13,629 nt of DNA from Rhodocyclaceae bacterium (GTDB lineage: Bacteria > Pseudomonadota > Gammaproteobacteria > Burkholderiales > Rhodocyclaceae), in the NCBI GenBank assembly GCA_017444505.1, contig JAFSWK010000232.1, forward strand, positions 1 to 13,629, read 5' to 3'. A program made the translations under genes and the position numbers. The notes under the pieces are model-generated. The model ran no database searches, was not told the origin of the DNA, and was given only the letters and a program-made list of their open reading frames with translations. This document shows positions 1-12,871 of this stretch, one piece after another; the first letter of the stretch is position 1; the number at the start of each line of letters is the position of its first letter.

Positions 1-1028
1 GCCCGAAATCCTTGCCAGTCATCAGGAACTTGCCAGACCATCGCCCCCAGTCCCAATCCCGCAGAAGTGCCAATCAACAGTATCTTGTCGCCGCCACGCA
101 TCGTTTGCCGATGGACTAAGGTAATTAGCGCATGAGGCAGGGATACGGCCACCTGATTGCCAAATTCATCAAAAATATCCACAATTTTTTCAGGCGGAAT
201 ATTCAATTTGCTTGATAAATGCTTTAACGCTCCACGAGAAGCCTGATGCGGCACTACAAAATCAATATCAGACAGGGCAAGATTCGCTTTTTGCAAAGTT
301 TCTTCCAGAAAATCCGGCATGCAATCAGCGGTTAGACGATACAGGCGTTTGCCGTCCATATGAAAAAGCGTAAATTGATTGCGATAATCCAGCAACGAAC
401 AATCTTCCAGAAAACGGGTGGGGTGATTTAGCCAGCCGCCACCCTGTATTTCGCAGCAGGCATACCCTTTTGGAAATACTGCAAAATTGTGAGTGACCAT
501 ACCGCCCGTTTGCGATGAGGACAAGATACACGCTGCCGCGCCATCGCCAAACAAGGCAAACGAATGCAAATTTCGCGGGGTCAAACCCACAGACGCAACA
601 TCACAGCACAACAGCAAAATATGACGATAAGACGAAAACAAATTTGACGCCAGTACAAAAGCCTGCAACGCTCCCAAGCAAGTCATGTTCACATCAAACG
701 CCGCTACGCCCGACAAACCCAGCAACCGGCAAACATTCGCTGCATTAAAGGGCAATGCCTGGCGCATGGTTGCTGACGCATCAATTACGCAATCAATATC
801 CTTGATTGACAAAGCGGCTGATTTCAAGGCTTGATTGACTGCCTGAACAATCAAATCATCAGCCTTTTCATTGGCTTGCAAAAAATAGCGCTGCTTCGCG
901 CCATATTTCGCCACAGTGTTTGGGGTCAGACCGTATTGCGCATCTAGCTGTTCGTCAGAAAAAGCCTGCTGCGGCAAGGCGACTCCACCGCCTAAAACCG
1001 TGAATGGTTGAATTTTTTGGGCTTGCAT
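1..1028 (-). CDS. 3-oxoacyl-ACP synthase III (FabH/OleA-like), 3' end cut by window edge
   Basis: A thiolase-fold condensing enzyme expected to join an acyl-CoA or acyl thioester to a malonyl or second acyl thioester. I translated 342 codons by hand from the ATG at 1028 without meeting a stop; the frame leaves the window just after the typical C-terminal glycine-rich segment (TSAGLGLGAMVWQ, about 321-333), so little is missing. The KAS III triad is visible: Cys117 in NMTCLGAL, His261 in VPHQASRGAL and Asn291 in EFGNQVAVSLP. GDGAAA (161-166) is the usual glycine motif. The Cys-Leu-Gly context differs from the ACSG/GCPG of housekeeping FabH and recalls OleA-type enzymes, so a role in fatty acid initiation is not assured. 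ATG 1028 fits the predicted promoter (start of transcription near 1058), but no Shine-Dalgarno is clear and GTG 1046 is an alternative. GC is low in places (22 of 60 bases at 181-240 and at 601-660), unlike the genes to its right. Family call firm, substrate unknown. Confidence 0.88.
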   Translation of the reverse strand, partial: MQAQKIQPFTVLGGGVALPQQAFSDEQLDAQYGLTPNTVAKYGAKQRYFLQANEKADDLIVQAVNQALKSAALSIKDIDCVIDASATMRQALPFNAANVCRLLGLSGVAAFDVNMTCLGALQAFVLASNLFSSYRHILLLCCDVASVGLTPRNLHSFALFGDGAAACILSSSQTGGMVTHNFAVFPKGYACCEIQGGGWLNHPTRFLEDCSLLDYRNQFTLFHMDGKRLYRLTADCMPDFLEETLQKANLALSDIDFVVPHQASRGALKHLSSKLNIPPEKIVDIFDEFGNQVAVSLPHALITLVHRQTMRGGDKILLIGTSAGLGLGAMVWQVPDDWQGFR

Positions 1029-1064
1029 ACAGTCAATAATAGGCACAGAAATGTGGCGAAGCGC

Positions 1065-1093
1065 ATCATAGCCCACCCGCGCAATCGCGCCAA
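1065..1093 (-). promoter_or_regulatory. sigma70-like promoter of the KAS III gene
   Basis: Read on the minus strand, a -35 box TTGGCG (1093-1088) and a -10 box TATGAT (1070-1065) are separated by exactly 17 bases. They match 4/6 and 5/6 of the consensus. Transcription would start near 1058, about 30 bases before ATG 1028. This suggests that the KAS III-like gene is transcribed independently of uvrA, although no terminator is seen after uvrA in the 70-base gap. Prediction by eye only. Confidence 0.5.
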
Positions 1094-1098
1094 CCGTC

Positions 1099-6579
<5,481 letters not shown>

Positions 6580-6609
6580 GGCGGGACGGTGTTTTCAGGC
6601 AGCGGCGGT

Positions 6610-7356
6610 TTATTCGCCGGGTGTGTTTTCGGCGCGGGTGTAATGGTGCGGGAAGAGGCGGTGCATTTCGGCTTCAATCCATTCTTCGGCGCGGGCGGTG
6701 ATTTCGCTGGCGGAATGCGCGCTGGCGTCGATGGCGGGGCCGATGCTGACGGTAATCAGGCCGGGTTTTTTGAGGAAGGAATTTTTCGGCCAGAATTCGC
6801 CGGCGTTGTGCGCGACGGGGACGACCGGCGCTTTGCTGGCGCTGGCCAAAAGCGCGCCGCCGCCTTTGTATTTGCCTTTCTGCCCGGGCGCGACGCGCGT
6901 GCCTTCGGGGAAGATGACCACCCAAAAGCCTTGCGCCAGCCGTTTTTTGCCCTGTTCGGCGACTTGCTTCAAGGCGTCGCGTCCGGCCTTGCGGTTGATG
7001 GCAATCACCGGCGTGAGCGCCAGCCCCCAGCCGAAAAACGGGATGAGCAGCAGTTCGCGTTTGAGCACGTAGCCTTGCGGCGGGAAGATGCTTTGGAAGG
7101 CGCAGGTTTCCCAGGCCGACTGATGTTTGGCGAGGATGACGGCGGGCTGTGCGGGCAGGTTTTCCAGCCCTTGCACCTGATAGCGGATGCCCAACACAAT
7201 GCGGGCGGCGTGCGTGACGAAGGCCGCCCAGTTGGCAAACAGGCGGTAGCGTACCGCGAGCGGCAGCAGCGCGGCGATGGGCAGGGCGACAAAGCCGTAC
7301 AGGGGCGTGACGAGAATAAGCAGAATCTGAAACAGCAGCGAGCGCAGGAAAATCAT
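6610..7356 (-). CDS. plsC: 1-acyl-sn-glycerol-3-phosphate acyltransferase (PlsC family)
   Basis: Transfers an acyl chain to the sn-2 position of lysophosphatidic acid to give phosphatidic acid at the inner membrane. From the ATG at 7356 the protein has 248 residues, a normal length. A hydrophobic N-terminus (about 2-35) would anchor it in the membrane. The catalytic block is HQSAWE (His78 to Glu83, the HX4D/E motif), an Asn-Arg pair at 121-122 lies in the glycerol-phosphate-binding region, and FPEGTR (149-154) is acyltransferase motif III. The GTG at 7416 would add 20 residues, mostly Arg, Pro and Ala, with no ribosome site and no family resemblance that I recognise; I prefer the ATG because the membrane segment begins at once. 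It lies about 90 bases after gmhB and 30 bases before uvrA. PlsC following gmhB is a conserved betaproteobacterial arrangement as I recall. Confidence 0.92.
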   Translation of the reverse strand: MIFLRSLLFQILLILVTPLYGFVALPIAALLPLAVRYRLFANWAAFVTHAARIVLGIRYQVQGLENLPAQPAVILAKHQSAWETCAFQSIFPPQGYVLKRELLLIPFFGWGLALTPVIAINRKAGRDALKQVAEQGKKRLAQGFWVVIFPEGTRVAPGQKGKYKGGGALLASASKAPVVPVAHNAGEFWPKNSFLKKPGLITVSIGPAIDASAHSASEITARAEEWIEAEMHRLFPHHYTRAENTPGE

Positions 7357-7447
7357 GACGGGAAAAGCCGCGCGGCGCGCGTGCGGAGAACGGAAAAACA
7401 GGGACGGTGCGCGCACACCGGCGCGCGGACGGACGGGACGAAAAAAC

Positions 7448-7981
7448 TCAGCCGGTCAGCTCGGCGGCGACGGCAGCGAGATCGGCAAACACTTTGGTGC
7501 CGCGCGGCAGCTTGCCGGCTTCTTTGGTGGCCTGCCCTTTGCCGGTGAGTACCAGCCAGGGTTTGGCGCCGGCGGCCTTGGCCGCTTGCAAGTCGCGCAG
7601 ACTGTCGCCGACCACGGGCACTTCGGCCAGATCGACGCCGAAACGGTCGGCAATATCGAGCATCAGGCCGGGCTTGGGTTTGCGGCAGGCGCAATCGGCT
7701 TCCTGCGCGTGCGGGCAGTAGAAAATGGCGTCAATGCGCCCGCCAGCCTGGGCGATGGTTTTGACCATGCGGTCATTGATGGCGTTGAGCATGTCCATGC
7801 TGAACAGGCCGCGCCCGATGCCGGACTGATTGGTGGCGACCACGACGTGCCAGCCCCACTGGGTGAGCAGGGCGATGGCTTCTGGCGCGCCCGCCAGCGG
7901 GCGCCATTCTTCCGGCGTTTTGATGAAATGCTCGGATTCGTGGTTGATGACGCCGTCGCGGTCGAGAATGATGAGTTTCAT
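7448..7981 (-). CDS. gmhB: D-glycero-beta-D-manno-heptose-1,7-bisphosphate 7-phosphatase
   Basis: HAD-superfamily cytoplasmic phosphatase that removes the 7-phosphate of heptose 1,7-bisphosphate on the way to ADP-heptose for the LPS inner core. The 177 residues carry the family marks: DRDGVIN with nucleophile Asp7 and acid/base Asp9, TNQSGIGRG at 50-58, zinc ligands Cys89, His91, Cys97 and Cys99 followed by RKPKPG, and the metal-binding GDSLRD (125-130). The zinc loop is short, with five residues between His91 and Cys97 against about twelve in E. coli. Such short loops also occur in other GmhB proteins, so the function is probably unchanged. The ATG overlaps the glyS stop as ATGA (7978-7981), implying coupled translation. 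A weak GGAAG ribosome site lies 9 bases upstream, inside glyS. A histidinol-phosphate phosphatase is the main alternative, disfavoured by the gene context. Confidence 0.93.
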   Translation of the reverse strand: MKLIILDRDGVINHESEHFIKTPEEWRPLAGAPEAIALLTQWGWHVVVATNQSGIGRGLFSMDMLNAINDRMVKTIAQAGGRIDAIFYCPHAQEADCACRKPKPGLMLDIADRFGVDLAEVPVVGDSLRDLQAAKAAGAKPWLVLTGKGQATKEAGKLPRGTKVFADLAAVAAELTG

Positions 7982-10119
7982 GCTGCGGCACTTCCGGGCG
8001 CGCTGTGTTCATCGGATTTGAGCAGCGCGAAATTGGCGATGCTTTCCATCAGGAAGGCCAGCCAGGCGAGCAGCGCGAGGCGGTTGGTGCGCAAGGCTTC
8101 GTCTTCGACCATGACCATGACGTCGGCAAAGAAGGCGTCGACCGGCTCGCGCAGCGCGGCCAGCGCCGAGAGCGCACCGGCGTAGTCTTGCTGTTCGAGA
8201 AACTCGCCCATTTGCGGCGCGAGCTTTTTCACCGCCTGATACAGCGCCCGTTCCGGCACTTCGCGCAGCAATTCGGCCTGCGGGCAGGGTTCGGTGTCGG
8301 GCGCTTTTTTCAGCAAATTGGCGATGCGCTTGTGCGCGGCGGCCAGCGCCGCCGCTTCCGGACGCTGGCGGAAATCGGCCACGGCTTTGAGACGGTTCGG
8401 GATGAAATCAATGCGCGAGGGGGCGCGGGCGAGTACAGCGTCGATAACATCCGGCGCGTGACCGGCTTCGCGCAGCAGGCCGCGCAGACGTTCGGTGAAA
8501 AACGCCATCAGGTTTTTCGCCACGGACTTGCGCGGCACTTCCAGCACGCCGTCGGCAAAGCCCGCGTGCGCGGTCTGGATGAGGTCGTACAAATCCAGCG
8601 GCAGCGGCGTTTCCATCAAAATGCGCAGCACGCCGATGGCGGCGCGGCGCAGCGCGTAGGGGTCGCGCTCGCCGGTGGGCGGCTGGTTGATGCCGAAAAA
8701 GCCGACCAGCGCGTCAAGTTTGTCGGCCAGCGCCAGCGAGCAGGCCAGCGCGCCGGTGGGCAGTTCGTCGCCCGCAAAGCGCGGGCGATAGTGCGCTTCG
8801 ATGGCGTTGCAGATTTCGGGTGCTTCGCCCGCCGCCTGCGCGTAATAGCGCCCCATGATGCCTTGCAGTTCGGGGAATTCGCCGACCATTTCGGTGCACA
8901 AATCAGCCTTGCACAGACGCGCGGCGCTGGCGGCTGCCTCTGCATTGGCGCCCAGACGGGTGGCGATGGCCGTGGCCAGTTGCCCCAGGCGCGCGATGCG
9001 CTCGCCCTGCGAGCCGAGACGGTTGTGATAGACCACGCGGGCGAGTTTTTCGACCTGCGAGCCGAGGCCGCGTTTTTTGTCCTGCTCAAAGAAAAAGCGC
9101 GCGTCGGCCAGCCGTGGGCGCACCACGCGCTGGTTGCCCGCGATGATGTGGGCGGGGTCGGCGATTTCCATGTTCGAGACAATCATGAAGCGGTTTTTCA
9201 GCCGCCCGTCGTCTTCAAACAGCGGGAAATATTTCTGGTTCGCCTGCATAGTGAGAATCAGGCATTCGGCGGGCACTTCCAGATATTCCGCCTCAAATTC
9301 GCCGACCAGCACGGCAGGCCATTCGACCAGCGCGGTGACTTCGTCGAGCAGCGCGGCGGCATCCGCCGTCTGGAACTGCGCCTGTTCCGCCTTGGCAGTG
9401 GCGGCGAGCGCCTTGGCAATTTGCGAGCGGCGCTCCACAAATCCGGCGATGACCTTGCCTTCGTCGCGCAGGCGCGCCTCATACTCATCGGCGCTGGCCA
9501 GAGAGATTTCGCCGGAAGACAGGAAACGGTGCCCCAGCGTGACGCGCCCGGCCTGCAAACCCAGCACTTCACCCGCGACCACATCTGCGCCATGCAGCAT
9601 CACCAGCCCGTGCACGGGGCGGACAAATTCCACTTCGCGTGCGCCCCAGCGCATCCGCTTGGGCACAGGCAGCGAGGCCGCCGCGTGTTGCACCACGGCG
9701 GCCAGCACGTCGGCCAGTTTCGCGCCCGCGACGGTGTGGGTGTAAAACAGCGCCTCGGCCTTGCCGTCTTGTTTGCGGGTGAATTTTTCTGCATCCGCCA
9801 GTTCCAGCCCTTTGGCTTGCAGTTTTTTGAGCATCGCCGGTGTGGGTTTGCCGGCTTCGTCAAAGGCAATTGAGACGGGCAGGAATTTTTCCGTCACCTC
9901 GCGGCTGGCCGCTTCGCTGGCTACCGCTTCGGCGCGCACGGCCAGACGGCGCGGCGTGGCAAACATGCGCCACGGCGCATCGGCTTCGCGCAGACCGTGT
10001 TTTTCCAGACCTTCGGCGACACTGCGGGCGAAGGCTTCGCCCAGTTGCGCCAGCGCCTTGGGCGGCAGTTCTTCGGTACGCAGCTCAATGAGCAGGGTTT
10101 CACGTTTTGCAGCCATCAT
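7978..10119 (-). CDS. glyS: Glycine--tRNA ligase beta subunit
   Basis: Large subunit of the bacterial alpha2beta2 glycyl-tRNA synthetase. It contributes tRNA recognition and is needed for charging tRNA-Gly together with GlyQ. The 713 residues (E. coli about 690) run end to end along the family: N-terminal LLIELRTEELPPKAL (9-23), the central conserved block QANQKYFPLFEDDGRLKNRF (292-311) continuing into the RVVRPRLADARFFFEQDKK segment (331-349), the ADLCTEMVGEFPELQG HD-like region (405-420), the ERDPYALRRAAIG helix (484-496) and a C-terminal helical anticodon-binding region. The first ATG overlaps the glyQ stop (10116-10119). A second ATG follows at once (10116), and the strong AAGGAGG site fits the second better, so the product may be one residue shorter. 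No frameshift or gap is seen. Confidence 0.97.
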   Translation of the reverse strand: MMAAKRETLLIELRTEELPPKALAQLGEAFARSVAEGLEKHGLREADAPWRMFATPRRLAVRAEAVASEAASREVTEKFLPVSIAFDEAGKPTPAMLKKLQAKGLELADAEKFTRKQDGKAEALFYTHTVAGAKLADVLAAVVQHAAASLPVPKRMRWGAREVEFVRPVHGLVMLHGADVVAGEVLGLQAGRVTLGHRFLSSGEISLASADEYEARLRDEGKVIAGFVERRSQIAKALAATAKAEQAQFQTADAAALLDEVTALVEWPAVLVGEFEAEYLEVPAECLILTMQANQKYFPLFEDDGRLKNRFMIVSNMEIADPAHIIAGNQRVVRPRLADARFFFEQDKKRGLGSQVEKLARVVYHNRLGSQGERIARLGQLATAIATRLGANAEAAASAARLCKADLCTEMVGEFPELQGIMGRYYAQAAGEAPEICNAIEAHYRPRFAGDELPTGALACSLALADKLDALVGFFGINQPPTGERDPYALRRAAIGVLRILMETPLPLDLYDLIQTAHAGFADGVLEVPRKSVAKNLMAFFTERLRGLLREAGHAPDVIDAVLARAPSRIDFIPNRLKAVADFRQRPEAAALAAAHKRIANLLKKAPDTEPCPQAELLREVPERALYQAVKKLAPQMGEFLEQQDYAGALSALAALREPVDAFFADVMVMVEDEALRTNRLALLAWLAFLMESIANFALLKSDEHSAPGSAAA

Positions 10120-11033
10120 GCAGCCTCCTTCTTGCCTTCCAGCATGGGGAAGCCCAGCGCCTCACGCGAAGCCAGCCAGGCTTGGGCGACCGCGCGCGAC
10201 AAGGCGCGGATGCGGCCCACGTAGGCCGCGCGCTCGGTCACTGAAATGGCGCCACGCGCGTCCAGCAGGTTGAAGGTGTGACCGGCTTTCAGCACCATTT
10301 CATAAGCCGGCAGCGGCAGCGCAGCCTGCGTCAGGCGCTGCGCCTCTTTTTCGTATTCGCCAAAAAGCGTAAAGAGCAGGGGCACGTTGGCTTCCTCAAA
10401 GTTGTAGCGCGATTGTTCGACTTCGTTCTGATGATAGACATCGCCATAGCGCACGGCGCGACCGTCCGGCGCGATGGCCCAGACGAGTTCATAGACGTTT
10501 TCCACGCCTTGCAGATACATCGCCAGGCGCTCCACTCCGTAGGTGATTTCGCCCGTGACCGGACGGCAGTCGATGCCGCCGACTTGCTGGAAATAGGTGA
10601 ACTGGGTGATTTCCATGCCATCGAGCCACACTTCCCAGCCCAGCCCCCAGGCGCCCAGCGTGGGGTTTTCCCAGTCGTCTTCAACGAAGCGGATGTCGTG
10701 CACCAGCGGGTCAATGCCCAGCGCGCGCAGGCTGTCGAGGTATTGTTCCTGAATGTCGTCGGGCGAAGGTTTGAGGGCGACCTGAAACTGGTAATAGTGT
10801 TGCAGGCGGTTCGGGTTTTCCCCGTAGCGGCCATCTTTGGGACGGCGCGAGGGCTGCACGTAAGCGGCGTTCCACGGCTCGGGGCCGATGGCGCGCAGGC
10901 AGGTGGCCACATGCGACGTGCCCGCGCCGACTTCCAGGTCAATCGGCTGCATCAATACGCAACCGCGCTGGGCCCAGAACTGCTGCAAGGTGAGGATGAT
11001 GTCCTGAAATGTTGGCTTGTTTGCGGAAACCAT
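10116..11033 (-). CDS. glyQ: Glycine--tRNA ligase alpha subunit
   Basis: Catalytic class II subunit of the alpha2beta2 glycyl-tRNA synthetase; it activates glycine with ATP and carries the active site. The 305 residues match the family's normal length. Recognisable parts are the N-terminal TFQDIILTLQQFWAQRGC (8-25), the class II motif 2 region VQPSRRPKDGRYGENPNRLQ (59-78) followed by HYYQFQV, the glycine-site segment GWEVWLDGMEITQFTYFQQ (132-150) and motif 3 ITYGVERLAMYLQG (163-176). ATG 11033 gives the expected N-terminus; the only upstream ribosome-like sequence is a weak GGAT. It heads the chain glyQ-glyS-gmhB-plsC. No T-box leader is present, as expected for a proteobacterium, and the 90-base gap before it is the likely promoter region. 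Confidence 0.97.
   Translation of the reverse strand: MVSANKPTFQDIILTLQQFWAQRGCVLMQPIDLEVGAGTSHVATCLRAIGPEPWNAAYVQPSRRPKDGRYGENPNRLQHYYQFQVALKPSPDDIQEQYLDSLRALGIDPLVHDIRFVEDDWENPTLGAWGLGWEVWLDGMEITQFTYFQQVGGIDCRPVTGEITYGVERLAMYLQGVENVYELVWAIAPDGRAVRYGDVYHQNEVEQSRYNFEEANVPLLFTLFGEYEKEAQRLTQAALPLPAYEMVLKAGHTFNLLDARGAISVTERAAYVGRIRALSRAVAQAWLASREALGFPMLEGKKEAA
10124..10130 (-). promoter_or_regulatory. Strong ribosome binding site of glyS inside the end of glyQ
   Basis: The minus strand reads AAGGAGG here, a near-perfect Shine-Dalgarno. It is 4 bases from the first of two adjacent ATG codons and 7 bases from the second. The second spacing is the usual optimum, so initiation at 10116 is likely. 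It lies within the last codons of glyQ, consistent with direct ribosome loading plus coupling at the ATGA overlap. Confidence 0.75.
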
Positions 11034-11066
11034 AGATTTATCCAGAAACGGGCGAAGTCGCCACGG

Positions 11067-11085
11067 GTAAAAAGCAGGATTTTAC
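11067..11085 (-). promoter_or_regulatory. Possible -10 box within an AT-rich inverted repeat upstream of glyQ
   Basis: The 90-base gap between prfC and glyQ (11034-11123) contains, on the minus strand, TAAAAT at 11084-11079, a 5/6 match to a -10 box about 45 bases before the glyQ ATG. It sits inside a perfect 6-bp inverted repeat: GTAAAA at 11067-11072 and TTTTAC at 11080-11085, with a 7-base centre. No good -35 box is found at 16-18 bases. It may be the glyQ promoter, an operator, or chance in a short AT-rich island. Confidence 0.3.
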
Positions 11086-11123
11086 TACCGCATCCGCTTG
11101 CGCGGCGCGGCTGGGCGCGTGCC

Positions 11124-12740
11124 TCAGGCGAGTTTTTCGCCGTGTTCGCGGGTGGCGTGGAACTGCACTTGCGGCCATTTTTCCATCGTCACATCAAGGT
11201 TGTAGCGGCTGCTGGCCAGATAGACCGGGTTGCCGTCCACGTCGCGGGCGAAGCGCGAGAATTGTTCGCGTTCAAAATTCTTGCGGCTGCCTTCATCCGG
11301 AAAGGTCAGCCAGCGGGCGGTGTGAATGTCGGCGTTTTCAAAAATTGCGTCGACCTTGTATTCATCCTTCAAGCGTTGGGCGACAACTTCAAATTGAAGC
11401 TGCCCCACGGCACCGAGCAGAAAGCTGCCGTCGTCCAGCGTGAATACCTGAATCGCGCCTTCTTCGCCCAGCTCTTGCAAGCCCTTTTGCAACTGCTTGG
11501 CTTTCAGCGGGTCGCGCAGGCGCGCGGCGCGGAAGAGTTCTGGCGAAAAATACGGAATGCCGCGAAAGCCAAGCGCCTCGCCTTCGCTGAGGGTGTCGCC
11601 AATCTGAAACTGGCCGTGGTTGTGAATGCCGATGATGTCTCCGGCCACGCCATCTTCTTTATGCACCCGTTCGTTGGCCATGAAGGTGAGCGCGTTGGCG
11701 AGCTTGATTTCACGGTTTGCCCGCACATGCTTCACCTTCATGCCGCTGCTGTAGCGCCCGGAGCAGATGCGGAAAAAGGCGATGCGGTCGCGGTGGCGCG
11801 GGTCCATGTTGGCCTGGATTTTGAAGACAAAGCCGGTGAAGGGCGCTTCTGCCGGTGCGACAAAACGCGCGCCCGCGTCGCGCGGCTGCGGCGGCGGCGC
11901 CCAGTCGATGAGTGCCTGCAAGATTTCCTGCACGCCAAAGTTGTTGATGCCCGAACCGAAAAAGACCGGCGTTTGCCGTCCGGCAAGAAAATCGTCCAGC
12001 GAAAACGGGTTGGCCGCGCCGCTTAACAGTTCCACATCGTCGCGCAACTGGCCGATTTCCAGCGGGAACAGCGCGTCCAGTTGCGCGTTGTCCAGTCCGG
12101 CGATGATTTCCGCCTGCGAGCGCGTCTCTTCCCCCGCCGCAAAGCGCAGCAAATGCTGGTGCAGCAAATGCCAGACACCGTGAAACGCTTTGCCCGAACC
12201 AAGCGGCCAGGTAATCGGCGCGCATTCGATTTTCAGCACGTCCTCGATTTCGGCGAGCAGGTCGAAGGGGTTTTTTACCTCGCGGTCGAGCTTGTTGATG
12301 AAGGTGATGATGGGCGTGTTGCGCAGGCGGCAGACTTCCAGCAGCTTGATGGTCTGCGCTTCCACGCCCTTGGCAGCGTCGATGACCATCACGGCGGCAT
12401 CGACGGCGGTGAGCACGCGGTAGGTGTCTTCCGAAAAATCCTGGTGCCCCGGGGTGTCCAGCAGGTTGATGGTGTGGCCGCCATATTCAAACTGCATCAC
12501 CGAGCTGGTCACCGAAATGCCGCGTTCCTTTTCTACTTCCATCCAGTCGGAAGTGGCGTGGCGGCTGGATTTGCGCGCCTTCACCGTGCCCGCAAGCTGA
12601 ATCGCGCCGCCAAACAGCAGCAGTTTTTCGGTCAGCGTGGTCTTGCCCGCGTCCGGGTGGGAAATGATGGCAAAGGTGCGGCGGCGGGCAACATCGCGCA
12701 GCAACTCGGGCGGAAAGGCGGAAGAATCGGCGGTGTTCAT
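11124..12740 (-). CDS. prfC: Peptide chain release factor 3 (RF3)
   Basis: Translational GTPase that removes RF1/RF2 from the ribosome after peptide release. Its 538 residues are close to the E. coli length of 529. G motifs are in order: P-loop SHPDAGKTT (27-35), switch-region ERGISVTSS (72-80), G3 DTPGHQDF (95-102) and G4 NKLD (149-152). RF3 is told apart from EF-G and TypA by RRRTFAIISHPDAGKTTLTEK (begins about 20) and by GTVKARKSSRHATSDWMEVE (51-70). The C-terminal domains (about 300 on) are complete, including the GAVGQLQFEVVAQRL block near 460. ATG 12740 gives a normal N-terminus, but the bases before it lack a clear Shine-Dalgarno. It is transcribed away from the AEC gene and ends 90 bases before glyQ, which may have its own promoter. 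Confidence 0.97.
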   Translation of the reverse strand: MNTADSSAFPPELLRDVARRRTFAIISHPDAGKTTLTEKLLLFGGAIQLAGTVKARKSSRHATSDWMEVEKERGISVTSSVMQFEYGGHTINLLDTPGHQDFSEDTYRVLTAVDAAVMVIDAAKGVEAQTIKLLEVCRLRNTPIITFINKLDREVKNPFDLLAEIEDVLKIECAPITWPLGSGKAFHGVWHLLHQHLLRFAAGEETRSQAEIIAGLDNAQLDALFPLEIGQLRDDVELLSGAANPFSLDDFLAGRQTPVFFGSGINNFGVQEILQALIDWAPPPQPRDAGARFVAPAEAPFTGFVFKIQANMDPRHRDRIAFFRICSGRYSSGMKVKHVRANREIKLANALTFMANERVHKEDGVAGDIIGIHNHGQFQIGDTLSEGEALGFRGIPYFSPELFRAARLRDPLKAKQLQKGLQELGEEGAIQVFTLDDGSFLLGAVGQLQFEVVAQRLKDEYKVDAIFENADIHTARWLTFPDEGSRKNFEREQFSRFARDVDGNPVYLASSRYNLDVTMEKWPQVQFHATREHGEKLA

Positions 12741-12770
12741 GGGAAAAGGGCGGTCAAAATCAAACCCGGC

Positions 12771-12777
12771 ATTTTAC
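12771..12777 (-). promoter_or_regulatory. Possible -10 box upstream of prfC
   Basis: The minus strand reads GTAAAAT, giving TAAAAT at 12776-12771, about 31 bases before the prfC ATG. No recognisable -35 box lies 16-18 bases further upstream. The same TAAAAT hexamer precedes glyQ. This is weak evidence and rests on the -10 alone. Confidence 0.3.
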
Positions 12778-12812
12778 CGCCCCCGCCCTGAACCGCAGCG
12801 GCGCAACGGGCA

Positions 12813-12818
12813 TACAAT
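12813..12818 (+). promoter_or_regulatory. Possible -10 box of the AEC permease gene
   Basis: TACAAT matches 5/6 of the -10 consensus and lies 54 bases before the ATG at 12872. The -35 side is poor: TGAACC at an 18-base spacing is the best candidate. Transcription would begin near 12825, at the left arm of the inverted repeat. Confidence 0.35.
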
Positions 12819-12823
12819 GCGCC

Positions 12824-12845
12824 TTGCGGCGATGCTGCGCCGCAA
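12824..12845. repeat. Perfect 8-bp inverted repeat in the AEC gene leader
   Basis: TTGCGGCG (12824-12831) and CGCCGCAA (12838-12845) are exact reverse complements around the 6-base centre ATGCTG. The repeat lies just downstream of the putative -10 box and 26 bases before the ATG. It could be a leader-RNA stem or a regulator-binding site; no U-run follows, so it is not an intrinsic terminator. Confidence 0.6.
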
Positions 12846-12871
12846 CACAACAACCGAAAGGGGCTTGCCAC

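Noticed and set aside
7357..7447. GC-rich partial hairpin (arms CGGTG/CACCG) followed by GTTTTT between gmhB and plsC, considered as a terminator
   Set aside because: The stem has only 5 base pairs and the T-run is short and displaced by several bases. The region may also be coding if plsC starts at GTG 7416.
8005..9873. A 622-codon plus-strand open frame opposite glyS
   Set aside because: Antisense shadow: low-complexity composition, no domain, and fully covered by the intact glyS reading frame.
11034..11123. Possible prfC terminator or glycine T-box leader before glyQ
   Set aside because: No GC-rich stem directly followed by a T-run was found, and there is no T-box-like conserved sequence. 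T-boxes are also not expected in proteobacteria.
10278..12026. A 582-codon plus-strand open frame opposite glyQ and prfC
   Set aside because: It spans two real genes and the gap between them; no motif or ribosome site supports it.
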